DNA of 64,000 nucleotides, taken from NCBI RefSeq assembly GCF_945277285.1, contig NZ_CALYPR010000002.1, forward strand, positions 257,214 through 321,213. Direction: 5' to 3'. Made by a program: the position numbers and the translations under genes. The notes under the pieces were generated by a model. The model did no database searches and was not told where the DNA came from. It saw nothing but the letters and a program-made list of their open reading frames with translations. Shown here in pieces: positions 10,023 to 19,323 of the stretch. This stretch comes from an uncultured Bartonella sp. (GTDB lineage Bacteria; Pseudomonadota; Alphaproteobacteria; Rhizobiales; Rhizobiaceae). Positions within the stretch are counted from its first letter, which is position 1. The number at the start of each line of letters is the position of its first letter.

Positions 10023-10410
10023 CAGGAGAAGAGTTCGATAGTCAATCTTTATGAAAGTGCTGATGATACCGTAGAATACCGCTACCAAACGCCTTGTTAT
10101 ATTATGTTTCTTGTTGTCTTCGAAGCCATTGGTTAAGGTAACCGGGTTTTAAAATGGGTGGAAAAACGCAACTTCGAGCGCTTTTCCACCGTTTAGCGTA
10201 TTTTCCTTGAGTTTTATTCCATCCTTGCTGTTTATCAGGCGAACTTCGTTGCAAGTCACTTTTAAAAGAATAGGCATGGTATTCAAAATTGATTTTCATA
10301 TTGTGATTTTATCAGACAGTAGCCGAACAATGGCTCGCTTTATCGTTGGTTTTTCACGCGTCTTCTAGCATTTTCAACTACTTCGAAATGAAAACAATGT
10401 TCAAAAACTA

Positions 10411-10978
10411 TCAACCGGATTTGTTGTTCTGATTTTCACACAGCCATTGTGTTTGCAATAAATAGTCGTCAAGGCACTTATCCGGTTTGAAACTTTCAAG
10501 CAATGTTTTGTCCATTTTTATCTCTGGGTGAAGACGGGGGTCAGGTTGCAAGTTGCAAATGCGCATTTCCAACGGGATAACTCCCTCCCAAACGCGGGCA
10601 TTATAATCTTCTTCATCATCTCTCACACCTTCAGCGCGACATTTTGCTGCGGCACTTTCTATTTCCATGGCGATAACCGACGTGGCTTTTAACTCTTGTA
10701 TTTTAATAGGCCGAAGTTCTTTCGTCCTCCCGGGGAAAAAGCGATCTATCATCGCTTGCAGTGCTGTGCGTTTTTTTATCATGGTTTTCAATAAGACGCG
10801 CTGTACCAAAACACATAGCCGAGCGGTAATTAACCGAATGGTGAAAACTCGAACGTGCCAGCACAAATCCGTCAATGTGCGAAACAGTCACACAAGTGGC
10901 AACGCCTTTTTTCAAGTTTTTAATCATGCGTGAGGCGGAAGAACCGTGCCAATATAGCACGCTGCCACCGCGCCGATA
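10411..10978 (-). pseudogene. Pyridoxamine 5'-phosphate oxidase-family (FMN-binding) protein, 5'-truncated and frameshifted
   Basis: RRGGSVLYWHGSSASRMIKNLKKGVATCVTVSHIDGFVLARSSFHHSVNYRSAMCFGTARLIENHDKK continues in another frame as RTALQAMIDRFFPGRTKELRPIKIQELKATSVIAMEIESAAAKCRAEGVRDDEEDY...VWEGVIPL; shift lies in a 7-T (+ strand) run at 10771-10777. Confidence 0.85.
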
Positions 10979-11068
10979 AATCTCAGCGAAATGTATAAAG
11001 CAGGCATTGGTGTTGAACAAGACTTGATAGAAGCCGACAAATGGTTGAAGCGCGCCGAAGGAAAATAA
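10979..11068 (+). pseudogene. C-terminal fragment of a Sel1/TPR-like repeat protein
   Basis: Translation NLSEMYKAGIGVEQDLIEADKWLKRAEGK* without an upstream gene body. Confidence 0.6.
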
Positions 11069-11282
11069 TATTTAAAAATTTAACGGCCATTGTTTTCTAA
11101 TTGGTCTTTTTGCATTTTTAACTGCGATGAATTCGGTTCAATTCTTATAGCTACAAGAAAATTTCGCTTGAGATGCAAGGTTGTTTGCGCACAAAACCTG
11201 AAAAGAGAGATTAAATAGGTCATCTGTTGTGCTGGTCAGAAAGCACGGTATTGGCTGATTGTTTGACTTTCCCTCATAAGCG

Positions 11283-11330
11283 AAAAAAACGGAACAATTT
11301 GCCTCTTAAAAAAGCTTGTTCCGTTTTTTT
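11283..11330. terminator. Bidirectional terminator
   Basis: aaaaaaacggaacaa ... ttgttccgttttttt, perfect 15-bp stem. Confidence 0.85.
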
Positions 11331-11386
11331 AAATTAAAGCAGAATATTTATTCTGCCGTTTTGTTCAGACAAAACGCATCAGTGTG

Positions 11387-11929
11387 TTAAAGCTTTGTCG
11401 GTGGGACAATATCACCTTTCATTGTTGTGACAATTTGCGGGCGCGGCACCGGTTCCGCCTCAGGTGTTGGATGGCGTGGCGTTGGCCCGGGCACCGGTTG
11501 TGGGGCAGGAACCGGCTGTGAAGTAGGATGAGGCTTGGATGTTTCAGAAAAATTTGGAGCAGCACCTTTGACAGATGTAAACGCGTAAAATTCGCGGCCG
11601 ATGATAATAAAAACAAAGCCGATCAATCCCAAAAATCCTAATGCGAGATAAAGCGGCGTAAAATCGGGAATAGGACTATCAAAAAAAGTGGCGCGTGCAA
11701 TAGCATTCAAATTGACAGAGACAATAAAAGCGGTTGCCAAAGGGCTTAAAAATATCAAAACAACGCCTACCCACCCCAGACCGGTAAATCTTTGCCGCAC
11801 CAGCGTCAAAGATACGGCATATCTATTGAGATCGGTTTTAAGAGGATTTGAAGAGGTAACAAGGTTATAAAACAGATAGACAAGTACAATCAGTGCAATA
11901 AAACCGATAATTAAAAAGACTAAAGCCAT
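11387..11929 (-). CDS. Membrane protein with Pro-rich C-terminal tail, unknown function
   Basis: Three hydrophobic segments followed by PTSQPVPAPQPVPGPTPRHPTPEAEPVPRP. Confidence 0.65.
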   Translation of the reverse strand: MALVFLIIGFIALIVLVYLFYNLVTSSNPLKTDLNRYAVSLTLVRQRFTGLGWVGVVLIFLSPLATAFIVSVNLNAIARATFFDSPIPDFTPLYLALGFLGLIGFVFIIIGREFYAFTSVKGAAPNFSETSKPHPTSQPVPAPQPVPGPTPRHPTPEAEPVPRPQIVTTMKGDIVPPTKL

Positions 11930-12761
11930 TTGGAAACTCCTCTCCGTATCAATGCGATAAATTATATAGGATAGTTAAGTAAAATGTCTATTGATCGGAA
12001 AACATGATTGTTAGAAAAGCACTGCAAAATAAAAAAAACAGCACTACGAGTAAGATTTAATAAGTTTGTTTTCTTGTAAAATGATATTCCAATCACTGCT
12101 TGGCGGTAAAGTGGCGAAAGGGTTTCGTTATGATCACGTAAAGCATTCTGACGATCAATATTGTAAATCTATCAAGCATACCGGGTGCTATGAGGCAATT
12201 TTAGTAAGTTGCCAACCGGTAGAATATTCCGGATCTGTAGATTTTTTTAAATGGCTGACGAACCCTTTTCTAACAAAATAAAACGGCAATAATCAGAGTG
12301 ACAAAAACACAATGGAAAAAAAGCAAATAAGTGTCACCAATTCTATTAATTATTAATTTTACCGGTAATACTTCAACCCGAATTTATGAGCGAGTTTCTT
12401 GAAACGCCTGTCGTCTGCCTGTTACCGTTAAAAGGAAGTTTGTAAAGAGGTTGGTGCGGGATGAATTTTCATGAATGTCGCATGGGAGGGCATCGGCATG
12501 CATTTTTACTAGCTTTATGACTTTAATAACTCAACCTGTTGTTAAAGAAAATCCGGTAATGCGGCTATAATAGCTTGATAAAACAGCGCGGATTTTGACC
12601 TGCAGGGGCGCGCGTTGGACAAAGTCTGTTATGCCAACAGGAATGAAAAACTGAGAGAAGTTTTTGAACAGTTTAGGCCATTTGTGTGCTCGCCTTTCAT
12701 GGACACGTGTGTTTTTCAATGCTATTCAATTTCGCATCGCATTTGAAACAAAGTTATTTAG

Positions 12762-13511
12762 ATGAAATTATCTATCGTTATACCCTGTCGTAATGAAGCG
12801 GAAAATCTTGCCTTTCTTCTTGATGAAGTCGACAAAGCCATGGAAGGGCGAGACTATGAAGTTCTGGTGGTTGACGATGGCTCGAGCGATGACACACCGA
12901 AAGTACTGGAAAAACGTATGCACGAAGGCAAGCCCTTGCGCCACATCCGCCACGACCGTTCGGCCGGACAGAGTGCGGCTGTACGTTCCGGTGTGTTTGC
13001 CGCATCCGGCGATATTGTGATCACCATTGATGGCGACGGGCAGAATAACCCGGCCTATTTGCCAAAGCTTGCCGATGCACTGATAGCGGCCGGGCCGGAA
13101 TTCGGGCTTGCTGCCGGTCAGCGTCTGAAACGCACAGACACCAAATTGAAACAATTTTCATCGAAACTTGCAAATAAGCTGCGGCAGGCCATTTTGAAAG
13201 ACAATACACGCGATTCAGGTTGCGGACTAAAAGCTATTCGCACAGAGCTTTTCCGGCAATTGCCGTTTTTTGATGGCTGGCACCGTTATTTACCGGCGCT
13301 GGTTTTGCGTGAAGGTTATAAAACCACTCATATTGATGTGGTTGACCGCCAGCGTGTACATGGCCATTCCAACTACGGCATTCTCGATCGCGGGCTACGT
13401 GGCATTCTTGATCTTTATGGTGTCTGGTGGTTGCGTCGTCGACGTAAAGTCGTTCCCAAGGTCACAGAAATAAAGGCAAAGGAAAAAATAACGGCAAGGG
13501 GCAAAAAATGA
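12762..13511 (+). CDS. Glycosyltransferase family 2 (polyprenyl-phosphate sugar synthase type)
   Basis: LSIVIPCRNEAENLAFLLDEV; VVDDGSSDDTP; ITIDGDGQNNP; DSGCGLKAIRTELFRQLP. Confidence 0.93.
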   Translation: MKLSIVIPCRNEAENLAFLLDEVDKAMEGRDYEVLVVDDGSSDDTPKVLEKRMHEGKPLRHIRHDRSAGQSAAVRSGVFAASGDIVITIDGDGQNNPAYLPKLADALIAAGPEFGLAAGQRLKRTDTKLKQFSSKLANKLRQAILKDNTRDSGCGLKAIRTELFRQLPFFDGWHRYLPALVLREGYKTTHIDVVDRQRVHGHSNYGILDRGLRGILDLYGVWWLRRRRKVVPKVTEIKAKEKITARGKK

Positions 13512-13840
13512 GCGGCATTTTTTCGCAATTGGCTCAATGGCTGCATGATGTTTTCATTGCCCAATGGGATGGCTGGATTGTTCTGGGGTTTATTGCGCAA
13601 GCACTTTTTATGATGCGCTTTGTTGTGCAGTGGCTTGCTTCCGAAAAAGCCAAAAAAAGCGTTATGCCGGTTGCTTTCTGGTTTTTTTCCCTTGGCGGTG
13701 GAGCTCTCCTGCTGATTTATGCAATCCGTCAGAAAGATCCGGTTTTTATTGCCGGTCAAGGTTTAGGGCTGATTGTCTATATCCGCAATCTCTGCCTGAT
13801 CTATCACGAAAAAAAGCATCAGCCAAAAAATTCACGTTAA
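13508..13840 (+). CDS. Lipid-A-disaccharide synthase N-terminal (LAB_N) domain small membrane protein
   Basis: GFIAQALFMMRFVVQWLASEKAKKSVMPVAFWFFSLGGGALLLIYAIRQKDPVFIAGQGLGLIVYIRNLCLI; 4-nt overlap with upstream GT2. Confidence 0.9.
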   Translation: MSGIFSQLAQWLHDVFIAQWDGWIVLGFIAQALFMMRFVVQWLASEKAKKSVMPVAFWFFSLGGGALLLIYAIRQKDPVFIAGQGLGLIVYIRNLCLIYHEKKHQPKNSR

Positions 13841-13921
13841 AAAACATCAAAACAGATTTTGTGATTTTTGTTTTTGTGTGGTTTCTTTTTTGAAACTGTG
13901 GGCTTGTCACATAAAGACATG

Positions 13922-15394
13922 TCAAGGAATATAGAGATAAGAAACGACGCGTTTCACCTCGCTTACGCCATCAAATCCCAGTTCCACCTCTCCAATTTTT
14001 CCATCCGTCGGCAGGCCTGCCTGTACGAGAATTGTGCGCAAATCCTCCGGTAATTTTTCATTGCCCGACCATAGCACCATAAGTGGCGTTGTTAGCCTTT
14101 GACTTGCTAAAGGTGAGCCGACATGTAAAGTCTTGAGATTTGGGTCAAACAAACGCAGGTTTCCGGGCAATTGCGGCCGTCTTGCAATCACCATAACAAA
14201 TGGACCTTCAGCACGTAAAGTTTGATCGAGCTTTTTATAGTCAAGTAGCTGCTCGGGCGGATCAAAATGGTTATAGGCAGTGTCGATGTTGATATAAAGG
14301 ACAACGGGCACGACAAGTGCACAGACTGCGCCGGCCACACCAAAGGCCCTTACATATTTTGGTGAATAGCAAAGGCGTGAAAGAACGAGCGCGAAATAGG
14401 CGGGAGCAAGAAAAAGCAGGGGTTGCAGCCAGCGATCCTTAATATTGGTAATGCCGAGCACAACAATAAGTGCGATAATGAGTAACATGCCAAATAGCAG
14501 TATATGATAAATGAGATGTTCGGCTTTGTTTTCATCCTTGGTTGTCAATTGTGAGACTTTGGCATTGGAAAATGTCTGAAGGCCAGCCAGTATCAGCGCG
14601 ATAATCAGTGCGATTGATACAAATCCCAAAGCAGCAATAAAAAAATCGGCAAGTCCGGTAAGCCGGTCGCCAAAAAAGCTTCCGGTTTTTCCCATGGCAA
14701 GCTTGTTGGCGCGTGCGACAACGCTAGCAGGATGAAAAAACATATAGATAAAAGCGGGCGCTATTGCCGCGCAGGCAGTGAGGATGGCAACCGGAAAATA
14801 GCGGTTTTTCAAAGTACCGCGAAATTCGGGTGTAAAGGCTGCACCACCAAAAAGCGCAATCAAAAATAAAGTTCCGTTATATTTTCCTAAAACGGCGGCT
14901 GCACAGGCAAGTCCCAGAATAATGGCTTTCGACCATGAAGGTTTGCGGGAAAAAAAGCAAAAGGCTGCAAAGGAATAGGCAGAACCGGCGGTTCCCATGA
15001 TGGAATGGGTGAGGGCGCGTTGCGATTCCCAGCCAATTTGGGGAAGCAGAAACAATGCCAGCATTGCTGCACCCGCTACTACCGAACGAACATGAAGGAG
15101 CCTCAATCCGAGATAGACAGCAAGAAAGGTCGAGGCAAGAAGACCGAATTTGATGACTTGTAACAAATAGAAATGCAGGCCGAATAGCTTTTCAACGCCA
15201 AAAGCAATCCACGTGTAAAGCGGTGGTTGTGATCCACCATAGCCCCAGTTCCAAAAGCTGATATTGGAAGCAAGTTCGGCATCATCAAGACCGGCGCCTT
15301 GCGAAACAACTGAAACAAACAGGGCTTCGAACGCAAAATAGAAAACGATGAAGCAAACAGCGACAACTCCGTAATCCGGTTTATATTTTGTCAT
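13922..15394 (-). CDS. Glycosyltransferase family 39/ArnT-like integral membrane protein
   Basis: Polytopic; DDAELASNISFWNWGYGGSQPPLYTWI, GKYNGTLFLIALFGG typical of GT39/PMT_2 proteins. Confidence 0.85.
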   Translation of the reverse strand: MTKYKPDYGVVAVCFIVFYFAFEALFVSVVSQGAGLDDAELASNISFWNWGYGGSQPPLYTWIAFGVEKLFGLHFYLLQVIKFGLLASTFLAVYLGLRLLHVRSVVAGAAMLALFLLPQIGWESQRALTHSIMGTAGSAYSFAAFCFFSRKPSWSKAIILGLACAAAVLGKYNGTLFLIALFGGAAFTPEFRGTLKNRYFPVAILTACAAIAPAFIYMFFHPASVVARANKLAMGKTGSFFGDRLTGLADFFIAALGFVSIALIIALILAGLQTFSNAKVSQLTTKDENKAEHLIYHILLFGMLLIIALIVVLGITNIKDRWLQPLLFLAPAYFALVLSRLCYSPKYVRAFGVAGAVCALVVPVVLYINIDTAYNHFDPPEQLLDYKKLDQTLRAEGPFVMVIARRPQLPGNLRLFDPNLKTLHVGSPLASQRLTTPLMVLWSGNEKLPEDLRTILVQAGLPTDGKIGEVELGFDGVSEVKRVVSYLYIP

Positions 15395-15543
15395 CAGCTT
15401 TGCCTCATATTATTTGCAAATTATCAAATGCTTTTTTTGGAAGTCTCAATCTTTTCCAAAAGATCATAATATTATTGTGTGATAGACCGCAATGTTCGAA
15501 AAAACCTTGCCAGCTGTTTGTAAACCGGAAAACCAACAAGCAA

Positions 15544-16842
15544 TTAACGGCCTATCGACATATAGTCGAGATTGATACCTTGGAATTCTTCCTTTTTATA
15601 GATGTTGCGAAGGTCAATAATTTTTCCTCCCGGCATAATTTCAGAAAGTTTTTTCAAATCAAGAGCACGATAGGCGTTCCATTCGGTAGCTATTGTCAAG
15701 ACCGCAGCGCCTTTTGCCGCTTCATAGGGAGAACAACACCAGACAACGCCGTCCAAAACTTTTTTTGCCTGCTCTTCGCCTTCCGGATCATGGGCGCGAA
15801 CGGTAAGCCCGGCTTCTTGCAGAACCTTGATGATCGTTAAAGCAGGTGACTCGCGCACATCATCCGTATTGGGTTTGAAGGTGACACCAAGTACTGCAAC
15901 CGTGTCGGCATTACGTTCTTTGGCAGCGCGAATAATGCGCTCGCCCATTTTGATCTTACGCTCTTCATTGATTGAAATCACTGTTTCGATCAATTGCTGC
16001 GGGGCGTTATAATGAAGACCGGTTGCGGCAAAAGCACGAGTGTCTTTTGGAAAACACGAACCGCCAAAACCCGGGCCGGCATGCAGAAACTTGGAGCCGA
16101 TGCGCTTATCCATACCAATGGCTTGTGCAACTTCTTGGATATTGCCGCCGGTTTTTTCGCATAAATCGGCCACCTGATTGATGAAGGTGACTTTCATCGC
16201 CAAAAAGGCATTGGCAGCATATTTGATAAGTTCGGCATTTTCAAGCGAAGTGATGATAAGTGGTGTTTCACGTAGATAAAGCGGCCGGTAAAGCTTGCGC
16301 ATTGTCTGACGTCCATGTTCATCTTCAACGCCCACAACCACACGGTCTGGGCGCATAAAGTCTTCAATAGCCGAGCCTTCACGCAAAAATTCGGGGTTGG
16401 AAACCATTGAGAAACTGATATCGGGACGTAGCTTTTGCATGCGCTCGCGAATGCGGGCATTGGTGCCGACAACAACGGTTGATTTAATAACAATAACGGC
16501 ACCGTCTTTCATGGCTTTTGCCACCTGATCAGCCGCCTGTTCAATATAATGCAAGTCGGCCTCTCCATCGCCGCGGCGCGAGGGTGTGCCAACAGCCAGA
16601 AAAACCACATCCGCATCACTGACACTCGTCGCAAGATCGGTTGAAAAAGACAGCCGTTGTTCTTTAATGTTGCGTACCAGCATCTCGTCCAGTCCGGGTT
16701 CGAAGATGGTTGCTTCACCTTTGTTCAGCCGTGCAATAATGTCAGGATTGGCATCAACACATGTAACATCGAATCCGAATTCGGCGAAACACACACCGGA
16801 AACCAGCCCGACATATCCACTCCCGATCATGGTGATTTTCAT
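15544..16842 (-). CDS. ugd: UDP-glucose 6-dehydrogenase
   Basis: MKITMIGSGYVGLVSGVCFAEFGFDVTCVD; GPGFGGSCFPKDTRAF; VLGVTFKPNTDDVRESPA. Confidence 0.95.
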   Translation of the reverse strand: MKITMIGSGYVGLVSGVCFAEFGFDVTCVDANPDIIARLNKGEATIFEPGLDEMLVRNIKEQRLSFSTDLATSVSDADVVFLAVGTPSRRGDGEADLHYIEQAADQVAKAMKDGAVIVIKSTVVVGTNARIRERMQKLRPDISFSMVSNPEFLREGSAIEDFMRPDRVVVGVEDEHGRQTMRKLYRPLYLRETPLIITSLENAELIKYAANAFLAMKVTFINQVADLCEKTGGNIQEVAQAIGMDKRIGSKFLHAGPGFGGSCFPKDTRAFAATGLHYNAPQQLIETVISINEERKIKMGERIIRAAKERNADTVAVLGVTFKPNTDDVRESPALTIIKVLQEAGLTVRAHDPEGEEQAKKVLDGVVWCCSPYEAAKGAAVLTIATEWNAYRALDLKKLSEIMPGGKIIDLRNIYKKEEFQGINLDYMSIGR

Positions 16843-16936
16843 TAAAGTCTTCCTTGCAAAATAAACATTCTGTTTGATATGACTGTTTTTATGTGACTGC
16901 AACCGTCAAATTAAGGAAAAATAAGGGGAGACAGAA

Positions 16937-17548
16937 ATGGCAGATGAAGCACTCATCGTCGTCGATGTGCAAAACGATTTTTTGCCGGGCGGTGCGCTTG
17001 CTATCCCTGATGGAGACCTTATTCTTCCTGTTGTGAATGCGCTGATGATGCGCTTTCGCCATGTCGTTCTTACTCAGGATTGGCACCCGCAAAACCATCT
17101 GAGTTTTGCGTCAAATCATCACGGTTTTTCGGCCTACGATACAATTACGGTCGATTACGGCCCGCAAACACTTTGGCCCGATCATTGTGTGCAAGGTTCT
17201 GAAGGGGCGGCCCTGCATGGTTCGCTTCCTGTTGATAAGGCGGAAATGATTATCCGCAAAGGTACAGACCCCAAAATAGATAGCTATTCGGCCTTTTTTG
17301 AAAATGACCGCAAAACCCCTACGGGACTGCGCGGCTACTTGAAAGAACGTGGCATTCACAAACTTACATTTTGTGGTCTTGCAACCGATTTTTGTGTGGC
17401 CTATTCGGCACTTGATGCTAAAAATTGTGGTTTTGATGTGTCGGTTGCACTGGCCGGTTGTGCCGGATTGGATCTTAATGGTTCACTTGATCTGATGCTA
17501 AAAACCATGAACGATTCCGGAGTTAATCTGCTCATGGGGGCGCTCTAA
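16937..17548 (+). CDS. pncA: Nicotinamidase/pyrazinamidase
   Basis: LIVVDVQNDFLPGGALAIPDGD; TQDWHPQNHLSFASNH; CGLATDFCVAYSALDA. Confidence 0.95.
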   Translation: MADEALIVVDVQNDFLPGGALAIPDGDLILPVVNALMMRFRHVVLTQDWHPQNHLSFASNHHGFSAYDTITVDYGPQTLWPDHCVQGSEGAALHGSLPVDKAEMIIRKGTDPKIDSYSAFFENDRKTPTGLRGYLKERGIHKLTFCGLATDFCVAYSALDAKNCGFDVSVALAGCAGLDLNGSLDLMLKTMNDSGVNLLMGAL

Positions 17549-17931
17549 ATAACTTCAAGCAGTGCTTTAAGATTTTAAAAAAATATAAAATTTTGTACAA
17601 TTTGGCTTCGCCAAGCTTCAATTATCAGGTTTAAAGAGCCGCTATTTTTATAATTTTAGGTAAAAATGACTTTGGCAAATGCTGGTAGGCTGTTGATCTT
17701 GAAATGTATAAACATCCTAGCATTATAAGAGCAATTTTAAATTCAAAAATGGCGGAGCGCAGGAAAAATAAAGTCGCTTTTTTTGCGCAATGGCAGTGCT
17801 CTCTAAAAACAGAGCCATGACAAAAAGTGATAGCCGCTATGGGGCACTTTCTTGAAAAAGCCAATCCCACCGTTGTTGTTAACAGCAATGCTGTACCGAC
17901 TGGATGTTATCACATAGCCAATCTATTTTTT

Positions 17932-18273
17932 TCACCCCTTTGGCAGGCGTCTTGCACAACGGTTGAAAATGGCTTTGGTAAAATTGTTAATTTCTTCGAT
18001 ACGTTCACTATTAGTCTGTTTTTGTGGTTGCAGATAGGCAAGTTCCACAATTTTTTGATAAACCGGAGTGAGAATTTTTTTCTCTTGCGGTGATTTTTCC
18101 TCTAGGCCCTTCATCACAAGGCTTGTTGCTTTTTCCACTGGCACGCCGCTTTGGCGCACCATCATGACAGAACGTGCAACATCAATCAAATCTTTGCACG
18201 GGATATTTGTTTCCTGCGCAAAAGCCAAGGATTGACAACAAATGAGAAGAAAAAAAGCACAAACCAACCGCAT
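17932..18273 (-). CDS. Small secreted protein of unknown function
   Basis: Signal peptide MRLVCAFFLLICCQSLAFAQ; 113 aa. Confidence 0.6.
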   Translation of the reverse strand: MRLVCAFFLLICCQSLAFAQETNIPCKDLIDVARSVMMVRQSGVPVEKATSLVMKGLEEKSPQEKKILTPVYQKIVELAYLQPQKQTNSERIEEINNFTKAIFNRCARRLPKG

Positions 18274-18354
18274 TAAATTCTCCTTTAAAAATTCTTTAGC
18301 CGGTGAATAGCGATATAGCAGTGAAAGTCGAAGTGTCCAATAACAAGTTGTTAT

Positions 18355-18936
18355 TTATCGATTAGGAGACGCGAAAAAGGCCATAATTTTCTGTGGTTCG
18401 GTTTTCTCGTCGATCCAATAAATGCTCTTTGAAAAATGGTTCGTCTGTTGAGGAGTGTTTTTTGTTACATAAAGCCAGTCGCCAACGTTTAACGAAAAAT
18501 AATCCGCTACCGGTAAAACTTTGCGCAATTTTCGCATCATGAACGGGCTGAATACATCCGAGCCCATCCGGCGTCTTTCATTTTTTAAGACAAGCCTGAA
18601 AAGAAAGTTCCTCAACAGATAGTAGTGGTTTGGCTTGTCCAGAACGACTTTTCCAAAATGCCCTGTTGACAATGCATGAAGTGCCCAAAAACCTAACGGG
18701 AAAGGGGCATAAACGACGGCATCCGTTTTTTCTGCCATATTTTTTTCATTAAGATTGCCGGAAATATGGTAGGGCACTTTGTCAAAATTTTGCAAAGAAA
18801 CTGGCACATCAAACAGACCGGCAGGAACAAGAAGCGTTGATTTGGTACCTGAAAAATTTTTAATATTTCCATCCCGATCAAAAACAACCGGTGTTTGGTT
18901 TTTCAAGACTATTTTCTTATAAGTCGTTTCACTCAT
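18355..18936 (-). CDS. Hypothetical protein, unknown function
   Basis: 193-aa ORF, non-repetitive composition, no conserved gene opposite; no family recognised. Confidence 0.6.
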   Translation of the reverse strand: MSETTYKKIVLKNQTPVVFDRDGNIKNFSGTKSTLLVPAGLFDVPVSLQNFDKVPYHISGNLNEKNMAEKTDAVVYAPFPLGFWALHALSTGHFGKVVLDKPNHYYLLRNFLFRLVLKNERRRMGSDVFSPFMMRKLRKVLPVADYFSLNVGDWLYVTKNTPQQTNHFSKSIYWIDEKTEPQKIMAFFASPNR

Positions 18937-19323
18937 CGGATTAAAATATAGGCAGTGGCATTTTATTTGGCATTTTTACTTGCTTGAGCGAAGAAAATAC
19001 CGCAATATCATTTTTATAAAATACTGAAAAAAACCAAATGCCAAGCAAAAAAGCCATTGGCTGTTGGTCAAATACTGGAAGCGAGCGCGATAAAAGCGTT
19101 TCGTTTATTGCCAGAGGGGAAGCCGGGTGACGAAAATATTCGCACCCGGCTTAATTCCAATTTTGACGGGTTAAATTTTGACCCGCATTTACCGTTTCTA
19201 CGCATTGCCCGCAGCCACGCTTTCGGCTAAAGAGGGGGAAAGGATCTCTTTTTACAATGCGTTTTAAAAAAAACGCGGGTAAAAGCGCAGTGAAGCGCAA
19301 AATCAAGGAATGGAAAAACACTT

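Noticed and set aside
12066-12281. 71-aa ORF upstream of the GT2 gene
   Set aside because: No motif, no RBS, isolated; not enough evidence.
17631-17888. 85-aa minus-strand ORF between pncA and the secreted protein
   Set aside because: No family recognised, no clear RBS; could be noise or a decayed fragment, not supportable as a gene.
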